From the NCBI GenBank assembly GCA_936440205.1, contig OW387135.1, positions 22,670,792 to 22,734,791 on the forward strand: 64,000 nt of DNA, given 5' to 3'. Source of the DNA: Lepidonotus clava (lineage: Eukaryota; Annelida; Polychaeta; Phyllodocida; Polynoidae). The notes beneath the pieces were generated by a model. That model saw only the letters and a program-made list of their open reading frames with translations, did not search any database and had not been told where the DNA came from. The position numbers were made by a program, and so were the translations under genes. Below are positions 15,201 through 22,794 of this stretch, piece by piece; position 1 is the stretch's first letter; every line of letters starts with the position of its first letter.

Positions 15201-17368
15201 CATCGTGATTTAGCATGCAGGTAGGCCAAACTACAACAAACCAGAGAATTGCGTCTGGGAGAATTACTTTAGGATATTACAGTTATCATTGCACAAGCAT
15301 TGTAATTGTCTGTTTAATACAATATGTACATTGTTTTTCATAGGTTGTGACTGCCCCACTCCAGCAATACTGCCCCATGCAGTATTAGGTCCGATATATA
15401 TTCACCGCTGCCTTAATGAATCGGAATCGTGGCAAATGTGAATATAACGCAGGGACGGATCCAGAGATTTCCAAAAGGGGGTTTGGGGCACGCTTATATA
15501 TAGGAATTTGAGGCGCCCATCCAGGGGCTAGAATTTTACATTAAGAAAACATTTGGCAAAAATTAGGGAAGGGGTAGGGGGGGTTCCCCCCCTTCTAAAT
15601 CCGTTGATGTTTGCACGGACCGAATACGACACACAAGTGTCTCCAAACCTGTAAAATCATCAATTTATTGAAAAACGGCGACGTCCAAGTGACGACGGTG
15701 ATGTCATGCTCACCTTGGTGATGTCATCTTGTTTGTTTACCTAATACTCAACAATCATTGGCCAATATTGCCCACGTGGTGCTATTTAGTTTTGTAACGT
15801 TTAGGGGTTAGTATTAAATCAGATAATCATATAGGGCCTATTTACCCTGGCTCCAACAGGGCGTATAATTCGTTCTAAATGCCCTTATAGGCCCCTTCAT
15901 GGGGGGTCTCCAATGTCGCATGTCGAATACATAAGAAAAGACCATGTCACCTGTCACTTTTCTCTCCATGTTTCATGTAGCCTCTAGGAAATCCTCATGT
16001 CTCATTCAAGAAATAGACCATGTTTTTCATTGTGTCGCACGCATGTTGATTTAAAAAAATGATGCTGTCGCCGTGTCTAATTTAGGGGTCTAGGGCCATC
16101 TTATAGCCTATACATACCGCTGCACCCAACAGCCACTACATTATAATTGATGTGTTAATGTGTTACCCCTATTCGTACATACCCCACCAATAGGGCAAGG
16201 CTTTCATATACAACCTTCAGAGTCACTCATTTGTGAAAACCTCATGCATACATAGGCCCTATTACATTCCTGCCTGACTTTTCTACCCTCACTTAGCTTA
16301 TCCATTGAAAGTCGGCATTGTAAATGGTGGCCCTTTATACGAAAATTAAATTGAAAAAGAGAAGAAATAGAAAGGGGCGGGAGCATAGTGATCAAGGGGA
16401 AATTACCAAAGGAAACACCGGAAATGTGACCTATATCAATGCACATTGAGAAGGCTTCGTCCATTTGGTACCCCCTCTCTATTCGAATGCCCTTCCTCCG
16501 GTTGGTCCGATTCCTTAGAAGCCCTCAGTTACTTACATTAAAGCCCTTTGAGGGTCCTCATGCACCAAATCAGAGACGTCCGAAATACATTGAGTATGTT
16601 AGGAACACATTACACAGGAAATACATTGAGCATGTTTGTGTAGCCACTCTGATGAATTTTGCTGTTTGAAGATATTCAACTTGGCTATGTTTTATATCGT
16701 TTCTAAACCAAGGTAGGTTAAAAGGAGTGAAATCATAACAATTATATCCACCTGCATCATGAAACTATGAAAACAAAAAAATGATAGAAGTGTCCTAATC
16801 CACACACCCCTCTGTTGCTGAGAGGTTCGTAATTGCTCAGTTACAAATTATGTGTAATTATTTCTTACCCCGTTGCTGTGTTCACCCTAGATGAACTGAT
16901 GTGTATATAACACTCAATTCACAGGACAACAATTTCTATGACTTTGTCATGGATGATATGTTATACAAATGTATCCTGCAAGGTTTTTGTATCCGTGCAT
17001 TGAATTGAAATACAATTAAATTAAATTAGCAGTCTATAAAGTAAAACATTCCACCTCCTTTTACATCAAGCCCTATATATTGTCTTTCATTACATGTTCA
17101 TTCCCCAATTTCTCTCCCATGTGGCCAGTTTTCTGATCCCCGATGTTGACCAAACCCCCCCCCCCCCTCATCTGCATCGATATACAACCCCAAAAGCCCA
17201 ATGCTTTTGTATTCAGATAAAGATAGCGCAGGGAGGTCGGATATTCTATCTAAAGATTATTGCTTAGGGTAGGTCTGGGAAGTTATATAGGTATGTGCTC
17301 TATATACACTAACTGCAGCGATTCCTAACATGTATAGAACAGAGGTAGTGGTAGTGGTAGTGGTAGTG

Positions 17369-17417
<49 letters not shown>

Positions 17418-17972
17418 GCCCTAGTAGTAGTAGGCCCTAGTAGTAGTAAGAAGAAATGTTCTAAGATAACTAATAATAATAATGTTGTTTTGTAAATTTG
17501 ATTAAAATCTATCAATTCTTTTCTTTTCAAAACGTTACGGCCAGCGTACATAAAATTAGAATATAGGTCGGAAAAACACAGACCTTATTTCTTTTGCCTG
17601 ACTACTTTTTAATGTTTCTTTTAATCATTCAGAAATACATTCAGGCTTTCAGCATCACCTTCAAGTATATACAAAAGATCTAGGACAAAATGCATACATA
17701 TATATAGGCCTAACTGATACGGTTCACATGGCAGTAAGGTCAAAACTATTATTAAACCAGATAATGGCCAAGTTTCAATCCACCTTAAAGCATGCAATGT
17801 AATCCGCGTTAGAAAGTCACCACATACCTCCACCATTACGGTAGCATTGATAGGGAAACCGCCATAGATTGCCGAGTCCTATTGCTGAACTGATTGCCGC
17901 CATCACAAAGTCAACTTTGTTGCTCCATGTCAAAGCATCTTGATTGTTTTCAGCTGCCTTTACGGTCCCCAT
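44..17972 (-). CDS. SLC6-family sodium-coupled transporter, 5' and central part (11 exons, runs off left edge)
   Basis: Plasma-membrane symporter of the SLC6/NSS family, which moves amino acids, neurotransmitters or osmolytes with sodium. I read 11 exons with consistent phases: 17828-17972, 13896-14027, 12944-13091, 10783-10938, 8960-9092, 8167-8301, 4742-4845, 4044-4168, 2712-2824, 1463-1603 and 44-124. They total 1413 nt, or 471 residues, through TM10; TM11-12 must lie beyond position 1. Hallmarks are [12 protein letters not shown] in TM1, an extracellular loop 2 with paired Cys and five N-glycosylation sequons, [20 protein letters not shown] in TM6 and GLGT in TM8. The monoamine-type TM1 Asp is Gly here, so an amino-acid, GABA or glycine-like substrate is more likely than a monoamine. 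Several ion-site residues are atypical (see findings). The exact subfamily cannot be assigned by eye. Confidence 0.93.
149..298. mobile_element. MITE family C, copy 1 (~150 bp)
   Basis: One of four related ~145-160 bp elements in the SLC6 introns (others at 1772, 3754 and 7941). Each has one end like TATACACCTTT and the other carrying GGGCGCCA then GAAAAAGGT. Copies occur in both orientations. No coding capacity. Confidence 0.6.
846..1033. mobile_element. hAT-like MITE with GGGGCGGAT termini
   Basis: A 188-bp element with termini AGGGGCGGAT and ATCCGCCCCT, flanked by a 7-bp direct repeat GCCCCAC (839-845 and 1034-1040). It contains C- and G-homopolymers near 871-916. Non-autonomous. Confidence 0.6.
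1463..1603 (-). CDS. SLC6 exon 10 (TM8 end, TM9)
   Basis: Encodes [20 protein letters not shown], then a hydrophobic helix ending [11 protein letters not shown]. The acceptor (ttttcag) is strong. The donor gttcgt is weak, but it is the only one that keeps phase 0 with exon 11, giving TTN-GGMYV. Confidence 0.85.
1772..1912. mobile_element. MITE family C, copy 2 (inverted)
   Basis: Begins TATAGACCTTTTTC and ends GCGCAGACTAATTAGAAAG. Internal blocks (CCTATGGGATATGG, CTATGGGAGGGTG) match copies 1, 3 and 4 in the opposite orientation to copy 1. Confidence 0.55.
2143..2711. repeat. Exon-derived minisatellite, ~66-bp unit (~8 copies, 133-bp higher-order dimer)
   Basis: Units start ACTAGTTAGTTACCACA and continue to a TTGAACAACATCAACATGAA-type block. 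Starts fall near 2143, 2201, 2289, 2355, 2422, 2488, 2555 and 2621. From 2289 two unit types alternate (66 + 67 bp). The unit is the last ~45 bp of SLC6 exon 9 plus its splice donor and ~15 intron bases, so each unit repeats an exon-intron junction read on the minus strand. Confidence 0.85.
2712..2824 (-). CDS. SLC6 exon 9 (loop 4, TM8 start)
   Basis: Encodes [20 protein letters not shown] then [17 protein letters not shown]. The last ~45 bp of this exon and its donor are also the repeat unit of the adjoining minisatellite. The GLG/T pattern replaces the GLD/S of GABA and monoamine transporters and resembles glycine and nutrient amino-acid types. Confidence 0.88.
3754..3894. mobile_element. 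MITE family C, copy 3
   Basis: Same orientation as copy 1: ATACACCTTTTCC at the left, CAGGGCGCCACTTATTTTAA then ATAGGTCTATA at the right. Confidence 0.55.
4044..4168 (-). CDS. SLC6 exon 8 (TM7)
   Basis: Encodes [18 protein letters not shown] then [20 protein letters not shown]. Where most members have Asn in TM7 (VTxxN, sodium site 1) there is Asp. Where chloride-dependent members have Ser four residues on there is Cys. Confidence 0.93.
4742..4845 (-). CDS. SLC6 exon 7 (TM6, substrate site)
   Basis: Encodes [18 protein letters not shown] and [15 protein letters not shown]. The chloride/sodium-site Gln and Ser of TM6 are present. The usual GPGFG substrate loop reads GCTGG, which should alter the pocket. 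Confidence 0.93.
5461..5520. repeat. G-homopolymer and C-rich tract
   Basis: A run of about 18 G at 5463-5480, followed by a C-rich stretch (CCACCCCCCGTCCCCCCCAC). Low-complexity sequence between SLC6 exons 6 and 7. No gene seen at 4846-6080 apart from this. Confidence 0.8.
6088..6135 (+). mobile_element. SINE head fragment
   Basis: About 45 bp (CAGGGGCTACTGGGGGCC, then TACCCGGACCCC) equals the terminal block shared by SINE-1 elements at 7744-7773 and elsewhere. A solitary 5'-end relic in SLC6 intron 6. Confidence 0.55.
6608..7290. mobile_element. Mariner-like MITE (683 bp, ~32-bp TIRs)
   Basis: The left terminus TATAGACCTGTGCACCAAGA and the reverse complement of the right terminus (TATAGACCCATGCTCTAAGA) match at about 80% over ~32 bp, continuing AAGGxTGACTTT on both sides. 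TA at both edges suggests a TA target duplication. The interior is AT-rich and non-coding. Confidence 0.65.
7470..7773 (-). mobile_element. SINE-1 copy with perfect 15-bp target duplication
   Basis: A 304-bp element between two copies of TGTTCAAAAAGTAAA (7455-7469 and 7774-7788), so inserted by LINE-type retrotransposition. Read on the minus strand it starts CCCCGTGGGGGTCCGGG. It carries an A-box-like TGACCAAGTGG and a tRNA T-arm-like B box GGGTTCAATTCCC, and ends with GGCGTAAAACACCC and (CACT)n. The 3' end matches that of LINE-B. Its open frame on the plus strand is incidental. Confidence 0.88.
7941..8103. mobile_element. MITE family C, copy 4 (inverted)
   Basis: CTTTTTCATTAGGGTGGCGC at the left, GAGAAAGGTGTATAGGT at the right. 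The longest copy, lying about 60 bp from SLC6 exon 6. Confidence 0.55.
8167..8301 (-). CDS. SLC6 exon 6 (TM5 and loop 3)
   Basis: Encodes [20 protein letters not shown] then [18 protein letters not shown]. This matches the family pattern (FPYv.L..Ll..v.LpGa..GI.yyLtP.w..L). Phase 0 in and out. Confidence 0.92.
8960..9092 (-). CDS. SLC6 exon 5 (TM4)
   Basis: Encodes [18 protein letters not shown] followed by a hydrophobic TM4 and GIKTWGK. LxxSSGI..G..RW is the usual sequence after extracellular loop 2. Acceptor tttgcag, donor gtaata. Confidence 0.92.
9241..9897. mobile_element. CpG-rich TIR element
   Basis: The left end AAAGCAATCCGCGCCGTAGG mirrors the right end around GGCGACGGATCGCTTT. The right part holds a self-complementary GC-rich block (GACGGACGTCGCC repeated near 9834-9872). 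Likely a non-autonomous DNA transposon; edges approximate. Confidence 0.5.
9567..9703 (+). repeat. 70-bp direct tandem duplication
   Basis: Two units, each starting CAGCTATCAGC and ending GATTGGTTAAAAGT (9567-9636 and 9637-9703), near 85-90% identical. They lie inside the CpG-rich TIR element. Confidence 0.8.
10118..10205 (+). mobile_element. tRNA-derived SINE head (A and B boxes)
   Basis: TGGTGTAGTGGTTAAGAGCC is a canonical pol III A box, and GGATTCGAATCC 36 bp later a near-perfect B box. A clean acceptor stem is not seen, so this is a tRNA-derived SINE head or tRNA pseudogene rather than a functional tRNA. It sits in SLC6 intron 4. Confidence 0.6.
10783..10938 (-). CDS. SLC6 exon 4 (extracellular loop 2, heavily glycosylated)
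   Basis: Encodes [14 protein letters not shown] to VDASEEYF, the loop between TM3 and TM4. Five N-X-S/T sequons (NCT, NGT, NGS, NGS, NVS) fall in about 50 residues. Its Cys can pair with the Cys in LPWDSC of exon 3, as in other members. Donor gtaggtc, phase 2. Confidence 0.88.
11235..11345. repeat. Imperfect inverted repeat with ATATCA/TGATAT arms
   Basis: GGACCCAGATATCAGCC is mirrored by GGGCTGATATTGGGGTCC around a GGCCAGGGCCTGAAAGGCC core. A foldback of unknown origin in an SLC6 intron. The rest of 10,940-12,940 contains only this, microsatellites and a small inverted repeat. Confidence 0.5.
12174..12217. repeat. (TA)n microsatellite
   Basis: About 22 uninterrupted TA units in SLC6 intron 3. 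Confidence 0.95.
12262..12360. repeat. Inverted repeat (GGGGCCTTCCATTTAGTA arms)
   Basis: GGGGCCTTCCATTTAGTACA at 12266 is mirrored by TACTAAATGGAAGGCCCCTT near 12338, with TACGCA/TGCGTA inside both arms. Foldback MITE-like; no target duplication recognised. Confidence 0.6.
12944..13091 (-). CDS. SLC6 exon 3 (TM3, start of extracellular loop 2)
   Basis: Encodes [20 protein letters not shown] and continues to [15 protein letters not shown]. The substrate-gating TM3 Tyr is kept (DVYY). The donor could be read four bases earlier, but only the site gtag/gtatga keeps frame with exon 4, giving NTEGSLEKNC across the junction. Confidence 0.9.
13896..14027 (-). CDS. SLC6 exon 2 (TM2)
   Basis: Encodes [16 protein letters not shown] then the family motif [12 protein letters not shown]. 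The position that is Tyr in LLPY of most chloride-dependent members is Phe here. The acceptor follows a pyrimidine tract (cctaccag). Phase 1 in and out. Confidence 0.93.
14094..14220 (-). mobile_element. SINE-1 fragment
   Basis: An internal 127-bp piece of SINE-1 (GAGATGAAGGTGACAGGGCG and the TGCTGTACCTCATCCC block) about 65 bp from SLC6 exon 2. Both ends are missing. Confidence 0.8.
15347..15382 (-). other. Relic of SLC6 exon 2 in intron 1
   Basis: TGACTGCCCCACTCC followed by TACTGCCCCATG, spaced as in exon 2 (13926-13960), about 88% identical over ~35 bp in the same orientation. It looks like a leftover of a local exon duplication; it has no splice sites. Confidence 0.45.
17344..17448. repeat. 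(AGT)n microsatellite with GGTAGT start
   Basis: About 35 trinucleotide units, beginning as a GGTAGT hexamer run and interrupted by TAGGCCCTAGTAG twice. Intron 1 of SLC6. Confidence 0.95.
17828..17972 (-). CDS. SLC6 exon 1 (start codon, TM1)
   Basis: ATG at 17972 with A at -3 and G at +4. It encodes a short 14-residue N-terminus, then [19 protein letters not shown] and [14 protein letters not shown], the unwound TM1 that binds sodium and substrate in this family. The exon ends in phase 1 at a good donor (gtatgtg). Confidence 0.93.
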
Positions 17973-18164
17973 TTTACGATGATTAACGTTATACCTAGAT
18001 GCTTATGTCAACCCTTCAGGTAGAGTGCCATGCAAGTGCAAGATGTGCATGCATGTATGTTTTATATATGAGTGTTGAAAGTTGTAGGTGGAGCCATCTG
18101 TGGCGATTTCCACTGCCGTAAACCTACATGTTCTCGTGCATCTATTTTTGTTACGTTAGTTCTG

Positions 18165-18469
18165 AGTGAGTGAGTGTTGGGTGTTTTACGCCGTACCGAC
18201 AGCCAGGGTCATTTTCACGGCGAAAACCAGTTTGGATGAATTCTGTCTTTGGTGATCAAATCTATGAGATGAAGGTGACAGGGCGGGCAAACAGCAGGGG
18301 ATCAAAACCCAGCGATCATTTTTGCTGTACCTCATCCCTTAGTGAACCAAACACTGACCGGGAATTGAACCCAAAAACCACTTGGTCAGTGCAGGGTCCC
18401 CCCTATCGTCGCCTCTTACGATCAGCAGGGGCTACTGAGGGCCTATTCTTACCCGGACCCCCACGGGGC
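18165..18469 (-). mobile_element. SINE-1 copy with 12-bp target duplication
   Basis: Bounded by ACGTTAGTTCTG at 18153-18164 and again at 18470-18481. About 97% like the copy at 7470, so recently active. It lies ~200 bp upstream of the SLC6 start codon, in the presumed promoter or 5' UTR. Confidence 0.88.
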
Positions 18470-18481
18470 ACGTTAGTTCTG

Positions 18482-20185
18482 TCTTGTTCGGGAGGGGGCA
18501 CAATAGGTTAAACATAAATTACATCAGAAATCGGACCTGCACAAATATTTTTACTGTACAGTGATTTTCAAATTATCTATACGCCTATGTACATCCTTAA
18601 TCAATAATAACACCAAAAAACATATTTTGATGGTATCAATTTACATATTTAAATGTGCTAAGGGATACCATAAATTCCACTTATTTGAGGTGCTGCATAC
18701 TCCGCTAAAGTTCATGGATCCACTAATTAGAAATGCCTCTGCAAAGCAATGTAATCTTCATTAACATGATTGGCTATTATTAGCGGATTTCTGGTTCGTT
18801 GAGGACCAAAGTAGAAATGCGCCACTTGACCGATGCTGTGTCATCTAAATATATATATTTAACCTATATTAAGTAATATGCTAATCTTCACTTGTAAAAT
18901 AAGAGCTAATGCAAATAAGAGATGTCGTCTCAGTCAGTTGGTAAGATGTATGTATCGTTATGTCAGTGCTAATAATTTTATAAATGCAGCCATCGCTATA
19001 GGAAGAGAGGGGGAAGTGCCCTTTAATTGGGGAGAGGGAGCATGGAAGTTAGTTTGACTAGACGGGCAAGCATCAGTAAGTACTTGGTGTGATTAAAACG
19101 GTTAACCTTGGGTAGGTTTAATGCTAGATTAAATATTGTATACAAAAGTGATTGTTGTACAAGGAGCCCATTATAAGTGGTATTGTGTGGAGTGACATCT
19201 CGTATTGATTGCTCAAATGACACTGCAAAAAATTAACCTTGGATCAAATATACATCAAAATTAATCCCCTAATAAGTGCGTGCTATCGTTTCTCTTAGTT
19301 GAACTATTGAAGAAGACGATTCACTGGATGAGAAAGGAATATGGATCAATCCCAATATCAACAGACGAAAGAATGAATAAGTAATGAATATGTAGAGTTA
19401 GGCATAAACCTCCATACAGTTCAATATTATCTACAAGAATGATATAGTTTGTGTTAGGTGAGCAATTATGCAGTGCCAGTGCAAAAATAATAATTAACTA
19501 ATTACATGTATCTAACAAATTTTGTTCTGCTTCGATTATAGGATATGTACCAATCCATTGTCGAATTGGGCCAGGCCGATTGCCTTCAACTCCAAAGATC
19601 AGAAGATTAATACTGTATTTTGACGGAGTGCGACCACATGGTATTTCCCTGGAATTTTTCTGATAAAGCTTTTTAAAAAGCAAGTTGACACAGATTTAAT
19701 TGATCAACGTAATCAGTTAGTAGCCAAGGCGGTTAAATAAATAGAGCTACGCAAAGAAATCTTGGACAAAACATGTTATTACTTAGTCTTAGAACGCCCG
19801 AGAACTTGAAAATTATTAGGTTAGGGACGTGACATTGTTTTTGCACTGATGCAGCATTATGCAACGATGCAAGATATGACAACGCCGATTATTTGCACAG
19901 TGACTTGTTTAATTACATTCATGTTTTTCTTAATGTATCAAACCCTTCAATCTCTTGAAAAAATTAACATACATTATATTTACCCAAAAATATTGCATAA
20001 TAACTTTTACATAATTTAAGAATGCATCAAAAATGCTCAAAAATGAGTGATGAATCAGCAAAACAATGCGCCATCTTGCTTACGAATGTTGATATCACAT
20101 GGTATGAATATTGTAACCCTATCGGTTAAAAATATTTAAACAATGATTTTAAAAAATCCGGTTTTGTAAAAATTTGCCTAGTAAT
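18482..20185. other. Intergenic, no gene recognised
   Basis: AT-rich sequence with no motif-bearing open frame, splice-linked exons or clear repeat structure that I can support. Confidence 0.5.
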
Positions 20186-20479
20186 CAGTGAGTGAGTGTT
20201 GAGTGTTTTACACTGTACCGACAGCCAGGGAAAGTTTCACGGCGGAAACAAGTTGGGACAAATTCTGTCTTTGGTGATCGTTTCTATGAGATGAAGGTGA
20301 CAGGGCGGGCAAACAGCAAGGGATCAAAATCTGGAAATCGTTTTGTCTATACCTTATCCCTTAGTGAACCACAGCACTGACCGGGAATTGAACCCAAAGA
20401 ACCACTTGGTCAGTGCAGGGTCCCCCCTATTGTCGCCTTGTACGATCAGTAGGGGCTACTGGGGCCTATTCTTACCTGG
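20186..20479 (-). mobile_element. SINE-1 copy, older
   Basis: Diverged SINE-1 (GTGAGTGAGTGTTGAGTG start on plus), with its head cut off after CCTATTCTTACCTGGG, where it abuts a copy of the Myb-like gene's upstream region. Confidence 0.8.
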
Positions 20480-20875
20480 GTGGTGATGCATATAATCTAT
20501 GACCGATTTGTACGAAAATAAGATCAACCTTACTCCCGTAGGAAAACATCTACAAAAACATGTGTAGGGTGTTGCATACAACCCCTCGTTGTGTTCTCGT
20601 AAAGTTTTCGCAAAAACTTCTTTTTGTAGCATTTTTCACGAGTCGTCTACTGTTTTCGTACAGTTTGCTAAGATTTGCTAAGATTCACTAAGTTTGACCC
20701 AGATTCTTGCGAGAAAACACAAAAACACGCGAGAAACCGCGCGAAGGTACGAGAGAGCCGCATTTTGACTTACATATGCATCATCTTTGATCACGTTGTT
20801 CGCCCTGAATCATTTCATAGTTTTTCAACTTTTTGCACATCAAACCACGATGAACAATCCCGGTAAATGTAAGGT
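20480..20875 (+). pseudogene. Duplicate promoter and first exon of the downstream Myb-like gene
   Basis: Matches 22398-22827: GGTGGTGATGCATA, then TTGTACGAAAATAAG, ACATGTGYAGGGTGTTGCAT, TTGACCCAGATTCTTGCGAG and a short ORF start ending in AAG/gtatgt. Here the first exon would read MNNPGKCK. Similarity seems to resume after a TTAA MITE (about 21,390-21,650), so intron 1 was copied too. No later exons follow. Confidence 0.6.
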
Positions 20876-20917
20876 ATGTATGAATCCAACCTCCTAGAAT
20901 ATTGTTCTTACCTTAAC

Positions 20918-21385
20918 TTAAAGGGAGGGGCCAGTGTCTGGAAATTAATATACTGCCGTGATCTACATCATCAATGAAATAACTATACCAAACTTTATAC
21001 TTTTATCTTTGCTAGTTTTCATTTTATGAATGTTTTTCTGAATCAAACTGAATTTTCCTGCCTGCACCTTATGCACCCTGCACAGGGCATTTGTCTGTGT
21101 GTGACGTCACAAGCAGAACAGTTGAAAAATTATAAGGCTAAAATAAATGCAATAAGGAATTTGTTAATGTTCTGTTAAACTGTCATTTTGTGTGATGTCA
21201 CACACAGATGTGTGTTTTCCTGATGGTCATAGGGATATGAGGTTTATTAAAAGTTGAAGCCCATTTTTAACACAAATAATTCAATTAATGACACTGAAAC
21301 TTGGTATTCTACTAAATAATCATTAAAGCTAACATATAAAGTGTAAAATAACCAGAACTGAAATTTCACTGGCTCCTCTCTTTAG
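20918..21385. mobile_element. TTAA MITE family D, copy 1
   Basis: A 468-bp element. The left TIR TTAAAGGGAGGGGCCAGTG mirrors the right TIR CACTGGCTCCTCTCTTTA. It shares internal blocks with the copy at 52171-52733 in the opposite orientation (TTTGTCTGTGTGTGACGTCA and AACAGTTGAAAAATTATAA). The TTAA flank suggests a piggyBac- or Kolobok-type transposase source. Confidence 0.8.
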
Positions 21386-21659
21386 GTTATAGATTTGTAT
21401 ATTTTACATACGGCGATGTGAATTGACACTCCTTTCTATCTGCGCAATGATTTCCTCTATTACGGTATCGCTCACCACATGCGGCGTCTCAAATCAGTAA
21501 AGATTCGGTTCTAGGTTGTTATCGCAGTAGACAGAGATGCCACTCCCCGACCATCGAAATGTACAAAATGTGAAAATGTTAGAATTTGCAGTAGATAGTA
21601 CTCTATAACATTATACATGCCTCTGGTGGTTGACAGTTCAGTTGGAAGCAAAATATCAT

Positions 21660-22394
21660 CTAGACACATAAAATCTCAAGTTTCCTACTTTTGTGTAGGA
21701 ACTCTAACTATGGCTCTGCTGCTGTTCTGCACTGATAATCTTCGGAATTGAAAAGTTAGTCAGGTGTGGCTAATTCAAGTTAGTCATTTTAGGGTTAGTC
21801 ATTTAGGATGAGTGTTATGACTAACTTCTTAGTCGTGTCGACGGACTGATTAGTCAAATTGACCAAGTGAAGACAGAGAATCCTGGAAAAGGAAGACAGT
21901 GTCGCCACCTACTGTTAATCATCTCGTTTTCAAAAAGTCATGGTTTCATAGTGGGTAATCATGGATGATTTTGAGAACATTCAATTATAATTATTTTGTG
22001 AAATGCCCTAAAAAATGGTCGGGCTTCAGCTGTGGGCGATAATGGAGGCAGACCCTGTAATCTGGCATGGAAGGCATGCACTCCCCTTTTTGTTGTCCCA
22101 ATTAGTTTCTCCTATAGACTAGATCCCTGTCTATTCATTGTGCAAAGTTGTTGGCACTTATGCCACCACAGCCCATCAGCTATTTGTCTCCCCCTTCTCG
22201 GCAATCTTGTAGGTAACACAATGAAACGGCTCATCTACGAGACAACCCGATCTGACCTCCCCCTGCCCTCCGCCCCGGGAGATCCACGAGTGTTCCATGT
22301 GGTGACCGTCGTGCATTCAGACCGCTGATCTGCCCAACACAACGCCCACAGCAACCCTCCCTGTGCAAATATTGGGCCTCCCGGTTGTTCTGTC
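21660..22394. other. Spacer between the duplicated promoter copies
   Basis: Contains repeated TTAGTCA words (21757-21860) and a GC-richer stretch with a 98-codon open frame at 22032-22328 that shows no family motif. I do not call a gene. Confidence 0.4.
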
Positions 22395-22397
22395 CAC

Positions 22398-22794
22398 TAG
22401 GCCTGGGTGGTGATGCATAATGTACGACTGATTTGTACGAAAATAAGAAGATCTACCTTACTCCCGTAAGAAAACATCTACGAAAACATGTGCAGGGTGT
22501 TGCATACAACCCATCGTTGTGTTTTCGTTAAGTTTTCGCCAAAACTTCTTCTCGTAGCATTTTTCGTGAGTCGTCTGCTCTTTTCGTATGCTTCGCTAAG
22601 ATTCACTAAGATTTGACCCAGATTCTTGCGAGAACACACGGAAAAGCGCGAGATCACGCGGGAAACCGCGCGAAAGTACGAGAAAGCCTCTCTTTCGTTC
22701 GAAAGACGCCATCTTCTTCCCGCCACTCGCGCCATCTTGCCGTAGTATCGACGTAACCTTTCGCTAACCTTCATCGCATCAACCAGTGAACAAA
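22398..22794 (+). promoter_or_regulatory. Upstream/5' UTR region of the Myb-like gene
   Basis: Second copy of the duplicated block, immediately before the ATG at 22795. Rich in TTTTCG/CGAAAA words in both orientations and in CGCG (GAGATCACGCGGGAAACCGC). It fits a CpG-containing promoter plus 5' UTR. No TATA box identified. Confidence 0.45.

Larger units (their letters stand above)
14228..17827. other. SLC6 intron 1, no further gene seen
   Basis: AT-rich, non-coding on both strands as far as I can read. Besides a short exon-2-like relic at 15347-15382 and an AGT repeat, there is a GGGACGGATCCAG-type MITE-like stretch (about 15450-15610). Confidence 0.6.

Noticed and set aside
22032-22328. 98-codon open frame
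   Set aside because: No motif, no splice context, unusual composition; not supported as a gene.
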